Shown here in pieces: positions 1 through 13,800 of a stretch of 64,000 nt of DNA. The first letter of the stretch is position 1; every line of letters begins with the position of its first letter. The position numbers and the translations under genes are program-made. The DNA comes from Anseranas semipalmata (lineage: Eukaryota > Chordata > Aves > Anseriformes > Anseranatidae). The notes below the pieces were generated by a model. That model worked only from the letters and a program-made list of their open reading frames with translations. It made no database searches and was not told the origin of the DNA. The stretch lies in assembly GCA_013399115.1 (NCBI GenBank), contig VXAA01003849.1, positions 234,338 to 298,337 of the forward strand, read 5' to 3'.

Positions 1-1744
1 AGATGCTTTCTGCATTAAAGAAAAGAAAAAAAAAAAAATCTATTTGCTTATTCAAGAGAATTGACGATATTTAAGAGCTATTATTTTACCCACTTCAGTT
101 AGCATTATGAATACAAGAGAAACTTCTCTATATAACTATTTAATTGCTGAATATGCTTTCTTACTAGTATTTATCTTCTCCTGATTTCTCTCAATTAGAA
201 AATGCTGATTTTTGTTTTAATCAGTTTTGACAACTCTTTTAAGAAAGGTCATTCCAGTAAAAAACAGTGAAAGTGTCAATAGTGTAGAATGCTTCCACAG
301 AAATTATCTGGCTGGAAACTTAAAAGGAAAAAAAAAAAAAAAAAATCAATCCAACTTCACTCACAGAGCAGGCATGCATGTGTGTACCATGCATGTATGA
401 AATGTAATCTTATCATTCAACTTCTAAAGAGACATTAAACAAACAGAAAAGCTTATTTGCCCATACTATTTTCACAGTACTAGGCACTACAGAAAAAACA
501 CTAACATAATCCTTGTTCTGAAAGACTGTATAGTTTAATTAAAATAAACATTATATGAAATACAGCAGGGAGCGGGATGGTAAGTCACAATGGCACATAG
601 GTTATGTATTATGCTTCAAATTAACATTCAAGTAAAACCAGATATAGTGGGTTACCCTAGAGTCTACATCTGTTTAGCCCAACACCCTGCTTTTGACAGT
701 GGCCTATACAGAGAATATGGGTTTTAAGTAATTCATTTCTGTGGGTACTAAGTCTAAAGTCTAAGTTGTTAAAACAACTCAAATCCTCCCTAAACAAACT
801 AAGTTTTAATGAGACATAATTAAGAGCAGATTAAAAACATTTTGCTAACTTTTTTAGGAACCCTAAGTTCTGCTGATGGCTCTACCATCTTGTCTGATCA
901 GAGAACACTATCTCCACTTTTTCCAGATCTCATCCTTTCTGGGAGTCACACGCCTGCTGTCAGTTCACGTGAGTATGCGTGGGCACACACTCCTAATAAA
1001 GCACAGGGGACACACACACTTCTCTCAAAACCAGGGTCTGAAAAGTTAACATCTTTTAGACAATCAGCTCAGCATCAGAACATTTACTGCAAAGGTGGGA
1101 GATGTTGGTATTACGACATGAGTCCAGCCAATATGTTCCATATCCATAGATGTTTGACCATAATAATAAAACCAGAAAAATATTTTTTTAATAACAAAAC
1201 ACTATCTCTTTATACAAAGATAGTATTTTACTAGTTTTAGTATTGCTTTATGCTCTAATTAAGAACTGTTCCTTAATCCATACAAAATTAGTAATTTGGA
1301 AATTAAATCATACACACTTACTGTAATCTGGGTGTAACAAATATAAGAAGTCACATTTTTTAGTTTGTTTTCACAAGAAGGGAAGGCTTACAGAATCCTA
1401 CAGTTTCTCTCTACTACATTGTAATAACATAAATATTTGACTGATTTCATACAGATTTGAAAGAGAAAGTGAGATCTTATGAATAAAGAGTTCCTAGAAA
1501 TTCTCAAAACAGGTGGCCTTACAAAGGAAACGCATACTACCGAGATGTAATATAAGCTCAAACATTACTAGACATCAGAAAAATCTACATGAAACTGCAC
1601 TCTCCAGATCCAGATCTTCAGGAAACCAGGAATCATTGCTACTTAAGTAACATAACTACATAGGATAGCTTGTTATAGATCCAAGACTAGTTTTATTTAC
1701 TAAGTCACATGGACCGTCGTTCCATTTCCCACCAGAAATTTTAC
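1..1744 (-). other. NCAPG intron 13 (partial)
   Basis: AT-rich intron running off the left edge. No homologue of the next NCAPG exon (LQIDDVTIKISALK-like) is visible. A degenerate old repeat lies at about 645-725. The open frame at 842-1234 has no family resemblance. Confidence 0.75.
645..725. repeat. Degenerate old CR1/L3-like fragment
   Basis: The text around 'catctgtttagcccaacacc' and 'gacagtggcctatacag' resembles the amniote CR1/L3-family phrase 'catctagcccagtatcctgtctccgacagtggcc'. The copy is short and diverged. Recognition is by memory of the family pattern, not by alignment. Confidence 0.4.
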
Positions 1745-1864
1745 CTGTAACAGCAAGGCAAGGTGTTGTCGGGCAAATTCTTTGTTCTGAAGGGCACAGC
1801 AACCCAAACTCAGAACCGCCATGTTTCTCACAGCAGGATGGATGTTAGTTATACCAGGAAGTAT
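1745..1864 (-). CDS. NCAPG: NCAPG exon 13 (last exon in window)
   Basis: 40 codons in phase 0, acceptor TTTCCAG, donor CAG|GTAAAA. It encodes ILPGITNIHPAVRNMAVL, then GCCALQNKEFARQHLALLLQ. In the family the next residues begin the conserved C-terminal Cnd3-type region, which must lie left of position 1. Confidence 0.95.
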
Positions 1865-4800
1865 CTGGAAACAATAATATTAAACTTGTAATTGAAATAC
1901 ATTAATTGAAAATACAAAGTTGGCTACATTGTTTAACATTTGCTTACCCTGAAACTAGAAATAATGTAGTGTGATACAGGATTGGAAAATGGTAACTACT
2001 ATATACTCTGTTTATCAAGATATAAACAGCAACATTTTGATATGCTGTTTGAAATCAGCAATAAAATAATGGCAGTCACATGAGCATTTTCCTTCGTATT
2101 TGTTTTAATAAACATTTGTTTTCAAAACAAATTGAGTTGAACACTCCTTGTGAAATACAAGACAAACCTACCCATTTCTCCATAAGAGACATTAGCATTC
2201 TTGCAAAGAAACAATACCCAACTCCAAATTGCAAAATACAGATGCGACTTTCTTTTACTTGAAATAGTTTTGAGAAGTGAATGGTAAGAATCCACATGAA
2301 AGAAGACAGGCTCCATCCAGGATGTATGCTACAATGATGTCATTCTATATTTTTGTATCCATTGAAAAATTAAAGTTTAAAAAACAACAAATATGATATC
2401 CTAAATTGTGTAATATGTGAAACCCAGCAGGAACAACAATATGAAAGCAGGATCTTGGAGAAAGAAAAGTGGAATACACAATGAATGTGAAAATTAAAGA
2501 AAGACCTAATTAAAAAGAAAAAGGGTTCTGAGGGACACATCAAAACTAATTATGATTTCTTAGAACACTATTATACATCTGAAAGAAATCAGGTGTGGTT
2601 CCACAATATTTAATCCAATCTAAATTGGTGCTGCAATTTTCTTTCCAGTTTGAATTTTAAGAATGCCCACACTGAGTCAAATCATCTGGCCCATTGCCCT
2701 GTTAACAACAAAGATCAAAACCAAAAAACCAAATTCCTACAGAGTATCACATAAACAGGCTAAGTAGATACTTCCCAGGAATTCTTGACAAGATCCCAGC
2801 AATTCGCAGCTGAGGCAGAGCTGGGAGACTGTTCCTATCTAACTAATTTCCCTAATATTTATTTTTCTGGAACTTACTCAGTGTTCCTTGAAATTTATGC
2901 AGGTGTTCAGCACGCACACATCCTGTGACAAGGAATTCCACAGATTACATATTAGGAGAATGAACAACTCATTTCATTTGTTTTGAGCTTGCTAGTTGCT
3001 AGCCTTACTTGGTGAAGTGATCATCCAATCCTTATTCACTTCCTCTACAATACGCATGACTTCTGACCTCTATCTCAGACCCTACCCTAAGTCTTCTCTT
3101 TTCCAGGTTACAAAAAGGTAGCCTAGCTGGTCATTCTTCATTCAGAAGCTGTTTCATACTTTTCCTTGCTGCCCTTCTCTTGACCACTTCCAATTCAAAT
3201 ATAACCTTTCTAGATAGATGGGATAAGAATACAAGAATTGCACATACGATTCAGATGAGTGCATACCATGTGTTCATACAGTGGCATACTGCTTTTTTTC
3301 CCCATTTTGTTCTCTTTTATCTGCACAGGAGACAGTTTAAGTCTCCTTGAAGCAGCACACTCAGTGACACTTAAAATTCTGTGTTTTTAGAAACATTCAT
3401 CTTAAAATCCGTACTCTTCCCAACTAAAACTAAGAAGTATATCTTGCAGACTATAAAAGGCCTATAATGCCACTGCATTCATTGTTCAATGCAGAAACAC
3501 TTTGCTCTTCAAAGGTGCTAAGAAAACAGAGGGAAAAAATGCTCTACAATAAAGCATCTTTGCTTATACCAGGAAGGGATGAAAGAGAAGTCTACATGCG
3601 TTCCAGTCTCTTCCAGATGAAGAGCTTTTGACAGAAAATCAAGTAATTAAAGCACCAAGGGCAGTAAGCAGATGCCTAAGCACCACACTTGGCACAGTAG
3701 AACTCATCACTGTCCAACACCAGTCATCTATTTACCATATTCCCATTTGATTTTAGCAACTCTGCCGCATCCACTTCTGGTAGAGATTCTGAGCTCAAAA
3801 CAGCATATCTAGACTGCACCTCCAAGACATTAGGTTTTAGGAAGGCTTAAAAGCACCAGACACAGAACTAAAGTACAGCAAAAATGATTCTGAAATAATC
3901 ACAAACCATCCTGCCAGCACCTAAGTGCCAATTATGACATATCTATTTTTATCATAAAACAGCATTTATTACTACATACCAGAGATTCAACTATTTCAGT
4001 AATAGTTGGATCAATTCCTTTAGAAAGGGACATCATCTTGAGAAGCTCATAACACATCAACAGACATTTCAACAGTGTTTCAGGGTCATTCTTCAAGGTG
4101 AGTCAGGGAAAAAAGAAAAAGGTTATTATTACAAACGGTGGCTGTGATGAGGAGAATGGGGACATTAATCACAATTATTTCCTACCCAAATAAATATTTC
4201 CTGTCCACTACACATTTGATGTGCAAGAAAATTAATCAAAATCAATCTATAAGTAATGATGAAAAGAGATTCAGTTTCATGTTTTCAGTTAGCTAGGAGT
4301 AAATACAGCAAAAGCAAGATCCTTTTAGAACTCTTCAGTCATTTGAGGACAAAAAAAAACAGCTTACTGCAATCCATTTTGAATAAACATCAAAACACAA
4401 TTAGCATTTGGCAATACAGAAAGGGAAAAAGAAACCTTCTCCACACGCATTTCTTTAATTTCAGGTTGCTCTGCTTCTTTTATCAGATTGTTTTTTGTGT
4501 GTTCCAACTCAGTTATTTTCTCTTTTAATACTGATGCTCTATTAAAATCCTGCAGAGAAATGCATTCTTCCAAAGCTGTTTTTGCTTCAAAAAGTTTCAC
4601 TTTTATTTCAGCCAACTGAAATATAAAGTACAAAGAAAATATTGCAACATTATAACCTACAAGGTATTAGCCAACATTAGTCAGTAATACACAACTATAT
4701 AAAACTCTTATTTGATGGATAAGTTTAAAAAATATTTTTCTTCAGTTCACTAAAATTTGCTTACCTTAAGCTGTTGCTTTCTTATTTCAGAAGCATCAAC

Positions 4801-7800
4801 AGGCTGGTCAACAGTAACAATTGGCTCACGAACCTCTGAGATAATTTCTGCAATCTAGTGTTACAAACGGAATATTAGTGCCAGTAATTTCAGTTTAGAT
4901 GTCAGATACAAAGCATTTATTTAACTTTTAAAAATTTAAAATACCATCCTTCTGAAACTTCTGTACAGTTTTCCTTAACTGTTAAGTCACTGCAGTAAGT
5001 CCTCAAAGAGGATTTTATTTGACTGGTATTTGATGATAAGTAGCTTAACTATGAAAGTCAAGTATTTTCTGTTAGGTAAGTGTTTAGTAAGTTTAGTGTT
5101 TTCTACTGTTAGCTAGGTAAACAAGAAAACAGAAGACTGCACATCCTTCAATAAGTTAAGCAGTTTCTATGCCGACAGTTCACAGGCACTGTTCTCCTCC
5201 AGGTCTGAACATATGTTTTAGAAAGAAAGACTGGTAACGAGGGTAAGGTATTTTTAATTGTTACTACTCCAGTGAAACTACAGCTAACACGATCATTTAA
5301 AGGTCTATAAACCACCACATGTAGTATAAGGAGCCATATAAGTAATTTAATTCCAAGCCAAATACATGCATAGAACTGGAAACAGAACTAGGCTGTGGGG
5401 TTTTCAGTTGGTTAGGGGTTAATTTAAGGTGAGGCCCATCATGTTAATAAAAAATGAGATGAAACATAAGGAAATCTTAAGTCTGAGACAGGGACAGTCT
5501 TGATTTATCTTGTATCACATTGCCTCAGTTTAACTTCTGCTCAACTCTGTTAACTCAAGGTCTACTCAATAAACAGAATGTACTGAATTACTGTGTTTCA
5601 CCAGCATATTAGAAAAGCACATATTTTTTTTGTTAGTGCTCTAGTACTATAGCACTAAGATTACTGTAGCTCTTCCAACATAATCATGTAACAAACCTAT
5701 ATCCTAGCTTTACTCACTAGACTGAGGCTTTCCAGAAGTGTTCTCTGTCCATGAAGTCCAAGACTCACTTAAAATATTTAAGCAAAACCAAGAGTCTATT
5801 TTTCTGGAGTCGAGTTGAAATAATTATTCTGAATATAGGGACTCTACTATATAAAACACAAGGATTTTTGGATCAGCTGTCAGCTGAAAGGAGGGAAGAA
5901 AATCTGGAATCTGGAAATGTACACTATCCTCATTTTGAAGGTTCTAGTCAAAACTGGTTGGGTCTAATATGACAATGGATTTTGAAACAGGCTGTTGAAG
6001 TGTAATACCTTCCTAGTTTGAGGATTACATTCACAAAAGTCAGCCAAATACTCTCAAGACCAAGCTCTTAATATAAGAACAAAATACAGCCATGCCAAGA
6101 AAAAAGAAAAAGGGGGGGGNCATCCATGGAGGTATTCAAAAGAGTTGTAGATGTGGTGCTTAGGGACATGGTTTAGTGGCAGACTTGGCAGTGCTAGGTT
6201 AACAGTTGGACCAGATGATCTTGGAGGTCTCTTCCAACCTAAATTATTCTAAATGATTCCTGAATATTTAACTACTTGCTATCTTTATGGCAATTGGCTA
6301 ATTATGATCATATTGTTTTTGTAGACTACAGTGTACAGAAGTTTTTCATTGCCTATTACTCCATATATTTAATGAATTCCCTTCTTTTGGCAACTATAGA
6401 ACCTCTAGATTATCAGTTTTATAGAGCCACTATACTTTGGCAAATTACTGTCAAATACCTAATCTTCTGGAGAAAATCATAAACAGCCTGCACTATATAT
6501 GTTGTTATAATAACAGGGCTTCTATTTGCCAGCTGACTTGTTATGCAGACTTACAAGATTCCTTGGTAAATCTTCTGGATACAGCAACTTAAAAGGAAAA
6601 AAAAAAAAAAAAAAAAAGGAATACAAGTTAAACTATCCTGACAGTCTGGCATTACCTATAATGCATTCCACTGAGAGTATAAAATTATTACCCTGTTTGT
6701 ACTATCATAATTGCAATTTTTCTGAAAATGCCTATGATGGTATGAACTTCCAAATTTATTCTCTCATATTACTTCACATGAAAAGGCTGTTCAAACTATA
6801 AGATGATCGTTTGAATGCCTCAGTTTACACAGTCCAGTTCAGCCTGACATCTAAAACATCTGTACCTTTTTAGGCTTTAGCAAACTGGGCTTAAAACTCA
6901 AGACTATCTACTACAAGTTATCTGTCAAGACATTATCCATTTATGTCCTTTAATTTTTGATATACTAAATTTCAAATGAACAGTCTTGTAACTGCATAAT
7001 CTCAAGAATGTGTTATAAAAACAACCAAATTTGCTCTCCCCAAACCATGTTGTATATCCATTAAACGTAATTTTTCCATAAAGGTAAGCAGGCAGTATTT
7101 TGCACACTTTTGGTAACAACTCCATTAAAGACACCCTGCCTTTTTTTTTTCCCCCCAATTAGCAGAGAACCATATTTTGTCTGTTTGATCAGGTCATCTT
7201 CTCAGAGACTTTATGCCTGTCCATAGGCCTAAGTGTCATAAGCTTAATAACACAGATTCCTCTTTAAGTTTACCTTCCTCCCTCTTCAGTGGTATCCATG
7301 CAGCCTATTATAAGAATCAATTGCTGGCCTATAAATTCTTTTGTCATCAGGTTTTCAAAACATGTAAAGTCTTCTTTTTGTTCTTCATTAAGAACTGGCA
7401 TATTTTGAAGGTAACTGAATACAAATAGAATAGATATAATTACATTCAGACTCGTTGGAATGAAAAAAAAACCAACAAAAACAAAACAATGACACGAACA
7501 AAACAAAAACACTTCCCTGTCCTGTATAAACAACTGGTTACTTTAATTACAAGGCTTAAAAATTAATTTTTAGTGTTCTCCTTTTCATAGATTAATATTT
7601 CCAGGAAGTTATTTATACCAAATAATGTATAGATTGAGAATAATACACTCCATTAAAAAAATTCCTTGTTCGAGAATGCAAAACAGTAAAAAAAACATGC
7701 TCATACACATGATTTCAACTCTGTACCCCTGCATAAAGGCATCATCTTAAGAATAAGTGTGTACATGTACCATTTTTCATATATACCACTAGCATTTTTC

Positions 7801-10800
7801 TGCTTATTTAGGCACTATGAATTCTTCTACATGTTCAGAAATGTTATATTTGCCTACAAGAAAAATAAAGCACAAGGAAATCATTAGAGTGTACAGTACA
7901 TATTTTAAATTATATATCTGATCAGGTATGCCATCACAAAAGAACAACAATCTGCTGTTAGATGCACACAACTACATAGCATGGAAAGTGTAATCAGTTC
8001 TTCGTTGTTTCTTCATTTTTCTAGTCATTGCTCTTCATATTTTATCTATTAACTAGAGCATGCACGCTCAGAAAATCTGATGTGACGCATATAGTGTATG
8101 AAATTCAATACTGAATATCATGTAATATATAAAAATCAAATGTGAGCTTTGAAAAAGATGCTTATTTTTACCACAGCTTTACATATACTTTTCAGCAACA
8201 GCTCACTAAGTTTAGCAAATTTAAAAAAAAATTCTTCAAAATTAGGAAAAAAGCTTAGCATGTAGCTACTATTTAAGACTATCTGAAACTAAAATACAGG
8301 CACAGCAGTTGCTGACCATTTAACAGTAACATAATTTGCACTAGATAATAATGAAATATCTAAATGAAGCTTACAATTCTATATTTTTTCTTAAGTGTCA
8401 GCGACTTGCAGTTTCTTGCTCCTCCTGATACTCTCACAGTGCAAATAAATCAAAGACTTTACCAGAATTATAAGTCTTAATTGAAACAACTGTTGGCACT
8501 ACTCGCCAATGAACAGTTTAATAGTTGATACTACAACCAAGTACCAGCAAACCTAATTAATCATACTCAGCCTCTTCCTTAATGGGAAGATAATTGAAGG
8601 CATATTAAGTAAGACTGGATGGCACAAACTTTTTTTTGAGAGCAAATGTTTTGTGGACTCTAATTATGAATCAGAAAATTTACACCTACCAGACCGAATC
8701 CACGTTTCTATATTAAAGAAGCACAGACACTTCACATATTAAATGTTTATGAAAGACATTAGCACATTCAACTTTGAAAAGTAACAATGATTTGTATGAG
8801 TACCATGATACTACCCCCACTGAAGAAAGGTGAGAATATGCATATTTTAAGTTGGAAATATCTATCAAAACGATAGATTTCCCAGCAGATCTGATTTATA
8901 ATCATCTTAGGAACCCTCACTCTATATTTTATAGGTGCAATACTCCAGTTAAAATTTCTCAGCATTCTCCATGCTCATAAAATTTGAGCAGAGTTCATGT
9001 TTATGTTAAGATTGAAAATTTTTCTGGACGAGTATCCCACCGAGACAATAAAATTACCTTTCTTCAGTTAGGTAGAAGATTGACTTAAAATGTTCATTGT
9101 TGCTCCTTGGTTAAATGTTCTGTAATTAGCTCATTTAGCAGCTAATGCCTTAGAACATAAGATTTTGGGAAACATGCCTGCTTGAGCAGGGAGAGAGAAG
9201 GGAATGGACTTTCAGTTTCAAAACACTTCCCCTGGGGAGAGTAGCCAAATTTTAGTTTATTTTCACAAGTTACCACAATGAAAAACGTGTCAGTTTCTGC
9301 AAGGTCTTTACCAAACACACAGCGACCAACAGATGGACAAAAGAATAGCTGCTAATTACAGAACAATCATTCTATTAGCTTTAATGGCAAAGAATTATAT
9401 GCAATCAATCTAGAAGTCCATCTTGCTCATAATTAACGAGAAGTAATGTGAAAATCATTTTGAAATACTCTATTTGCTTTTCAGTTTTTGTTTAAAAGAA
9501 GTAAATCCTCTCAGAAATCTTTAAAGAAATCAAAATAAAACACCATTCAAACAGAACTTTGGTTTTGTAGGAAAACTGAATAGTTGAAGAACAGAAATAC
9601 TCTCTACCTTTTAAAAAGTCTATTTTTGTGGAATGCAAGAAATTTTTAAAGTACAATGTACCTTAATAAATAATCCGCATATATGGCTGTTTCTGGCAAC
9701 ACTTGTTCTAGCAAATCTTCACCTTCTTCACCTTTTGATTTCAGATGTTCACAAAGACATCTCCAGTATAACACGTTCTCAGCTGTTAAGTCTTCAAATG
9801 GAATCAGTTTTCTTAGCAATAAAAAAATTAATAAATGCAGAGAGAGAAATAAAATAGGGGCAAAGACAACAAATGCACAGAAATTGACTAATTCCTAAGC
9901 AGAAAATATAATCCTGTCAAAGATACTCTCCACAGAAGTACTTAAAGACTGACAAAAATAATTTCTTCCATAAATAAGGACACGGAGCTCCTTGAGTCTC
10001 CCACTACATTGAACTTTTCAGTTTTAGATCAAGGCCGTTCACATTCAGTATTTTAAATCAAGGCTTTCTGTTTGCAGAAAAATTCTGCTCAGCCCTTCAG
10101 ATCTCCAAAAGCAACCACCCATGTCTAACTACTTTAACTCCATGAAACATTGCTATGACTCTACAATTCTGGAAAACTGAAGTCAATTAATCTGCAGAAA
10201 TGCAATAACTGCATTATTTTTCACCATGTTTGTGAATTGTTTATTCTCTTCTTAACAGAAGAACTTCACACAATATTCCAGTAGCAATCATAGTATGTCA
10301 AATACAAAAAGCAACGAACCACTTCTCAACATCCTCTGCAAGTTCATCTTCAGTTTACCACTCATAGGAATGGCATTAGTTTTCCACTCTAAACTGCGCA
10401 CAAACCGTTTGTTTTCAGAAGCAGAAAATTAAATTGTGCATTAATTCTACCTCAAGAAGACAGCATATCACTGTCAGTGGTATTTCAGTATTTCTCACTC
10501 ACTTGAATCCCATCTTATTTGCAGACTATCAATAAAAATTTTGTTTTTCCTTTAGGTTACTCCCCCCTCCCCCCCAAAAGAGAAAAAAAACAGCAAAACA
10601 ACAACAACAAAAAAAACACAAAACAACCATAGCAACTTGTAGACGAAACCTTAAGCTGTAGTCAAAAGTATCATACAAGAACAAGCCAAATGTTGTGCAC
10701 AAATCAAGTAACCTCATTACAAGCTGAATAATTTCACTTGCTTCTTAAAATATCATTAGCCCAACAGATCTACTTCTTCAAAAGATTACTTTCAATTCTC

Positions 10801-13800
10801 ATTTAACTCAGTCCATTAGAAAGGAAGCCTTATTTTGTGCAGGATCAGATTGACAAGTCCCTAACTATATAAATTTCTCCTTCAAACTTCTTAAGATATT
10901 GGTACATTTCCAGAGGCTGTAAGAAAGTTATTTCCCCATTATTGGTGCTTTTTAAAGCCAGACAGGCCTGCATATGTAGCTTTGGGGTACAATGCATCTA
11001 GCATCTACCAATTTCAAAACATCACTCATAAGCTACTACTAGAATGCAAGACACTTCATGTGATGGCGTTACACTTTTTTCCCCAAAAACGCAGAAAACG
11101 TTTGTTAACACTTTTTAATCGGTGACAACTTGTCATTTAAGCTTATCATCTGGGATAAACTTTCTACCACTGTTAATAACAATTCCACTCCGGTTTCTTC
11201 AATTAACTCAAGCCATTTCTTCTCACACCACTTTGCTTCCCTTAGCAACTTCCTACAGTTTCCAATTTGTTTTTTTCCCCCCTCCATTTTATCTTTTATA
11301 TCTTCATTATATATTTTATAATATTGATCACACCATCTTCATTGCAGCTCAGGAACTCAGTCAAAATTCTACCAAAAGTTAACACAGGAAAAGAAGCCTC
11401 TAAGTTCTGTCAAGCTCTGTTAATACAACTAAAATACCCTCAGAAGGCAGCTGAAACAAGCTCAGTAATTCTATTCTGATGGATTCTCCAAACTGTACGT
11501 GGATAACTGAAACAGCCCCAGATTGTGCTGCCCCTAGGCCAGCAAAAAGAATAGAAGGAAGCCCGGGGTAGGGGGGGAGAAAAGAGAAGAAATTACAATT
11601 TTGCAGGTGTAAACTAGAACATTGCCTTCATCTCATCATAAGCTGTACAGACAGCACAGGGAAATAAAAGAAATTAAGAAGTCCTATTACTCATAGGAGA
11701 ACTTGCTTCATTGATGAATTTACTTTCCCTCTTGAACTCTACAACTGATTTTTTGGGGTGTCCAGGAAACAGAAGTCAAAGACATTTTACAGTTTTTCCT
11801 TTTGCTTCATTTGTCACAATCATTTTCAGCTGAACACATTAAAAAACAAGACAAAACCAATCACACATCCAAAACACTTAAGGACACAAACACCAGGAAT
11901 ACATCACGGCTTATATCACAACATCGGTCATCTTAGTTATTAGTGATAGTTATTCTGCTCCCCATTCAGATATAACCTTTAATTTAATATTCTTTTTATA
12001 TAAAATATTCATCTTTCAGAAAAGAAAACCAATCTGCATACCTGCTGTCAAGGTTTTTACAGTTCTGAACATAGTGACTAAGTGGAGATAATGAAAACAC
12101 AGCATTCAGTACTTGGATGGCCACTTCTGGGCAGTTTTCCACATCCAGTCGATGAAGCAATTCTAAAACATCCCCTTCAGTAAACTGTAACCAGGCTTGA
12201 AGCAGTTTCTTCTTCATTACTTCCTTAACAGCATCTAATATAAGAATTTAAAACAGTTTAAAATGTTAAAATAGGTCAAAAAATAACAAGTTTTCCCATG
12301 TACATTCACAAATCTTTTTGCTATATAAGGCCTTTTGGAATTAAGTTATTATATAGTTGAACTTACACTACCTTAAAAAAGAAAAAAAACAACTCTTAAA
12401 CAAGAACTACCTACGGGGCACCACCACATATTTGAGGCAACATCGTTTTTTCCTGTAAAGAATAAATGAACCCTCTAACCAAAACCAGCTACATCTATAG
12501 ACAGCACCTCATCCCAGAAAATCTGTAAGGCATGAATTCTTGTAAAGCATTGTTATATACTTGTTTTGTTTTAGACATTTAGTAATTGGCCACTTCAGAG
12601 GCAGGATACTACTATACAGACCTTTAGTCTGATTTGCCATACAGAATTCTTGTGTTAATTCAGTTATCCAACTGGATTTTGAAATTTACATAAAGACACC
12701 TCAAGTACCCTCTCCCCATTGCCACAATGGACAAACAGTTTCAGGATCAGTGGAGTAAGATTTATCAAGGAAAAAGGTATTTATGGATGCATCGAAAATC
12801 CATACATAGATTTAAGGAGAAACATAACTACAGTGTGATTTGAGTATGCTCTTAGGACCTTTTAGAAAACAATATCCAACATAAGGGAAACCGTAAAGGC
12901 CACACAGAGTGACAACATTCATCTTTCCCATTATAAAGAACTCATAATAATAAAGACAGCACTTCAATATCTCTAATTGTTCAGAAAGATCTGTAAAAGG
13001 CCTCAAAAGAGCTTAATTAAGGTTCTACAAGTGAGAAGCCTCTCCAAGAAGTGAAAGGCATAAAGTAGTAGAATGCAGTAGTATGAAAGAAAATGAGTGG
13101 AGAACTGACAGCTGAATTAACAGCTGAAGGCACCCTGAAAAGTAGAATTAGGCAGAACCTAGATCATCTCTTCTAGGTCTGGCTTAAATATAAACCCTTA
13201 CTCCAATATCAGTAAGGAAAACGTCCCAAATTCCAGCCTAGCAGTCTTGAATGAACAGGTTCCTCTTCTGTTAGCTCGGGAGTTATTCAGATGAGCAAGT
13301 TCAATAAAGATATGCATATTCAAGATTTTGCAGGAATTTGCAAAACAGATCAAAATGAGGGAAGCCTAATAGATGTGTATATATATGCAGCTTATTTGGA
13401 ACATAAAACTCTTTTGCCCAGCAAAGAGCATATGATACCAGCGAGGCTACACACCCTGGCAGATATTTTCGCATGTGATTCTAGGTATCAGGAAAAACAA
13501 GGCCTGAATAGCTGGAATGAAGAATCATCCTAAAGAAGAGATAGACAGCAACAGAGGGAATGTCTTCTCTGGATCAGAAAAGATGGTAGTTCTACGTCTA
13601 ACACTTGAATGTCACTGAAATATAAGCCGTGTAGAAAGTCTGTACCTGCTATGTATGGAAATACAGCAAATTCTTGTTCCTCACAGGTAGGATCACAGAA
13701 AAAAAACTAGTAAAGGTAGCTTCCTCCCACAGATTTCAAAGATTACTAAAACAGAAATGCATTCACCCAAAGACAAAAGAATTACCAGTCAAGATTAGTC

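Larger units (their letters stand above)
4855..7273 (-). other. NCAPG interval with a missing exon
   Basis: Intronic sequence between exons 10 and 8. It should contain an exon of 3n+1 bases coding for about 42 residues, but none is recognisable. It holds a single N at 6120 after a G homopolymer, a CR1 3' end immediately after it, and a poly-A tract at about 6599-6617. Confidence 0.8.

Noticed and set aside
842..1234. 130-codon plus-strand open frame
   Set aside because: No recognisable protein likeness or splice context, and it lies inside an NCAPG intron.
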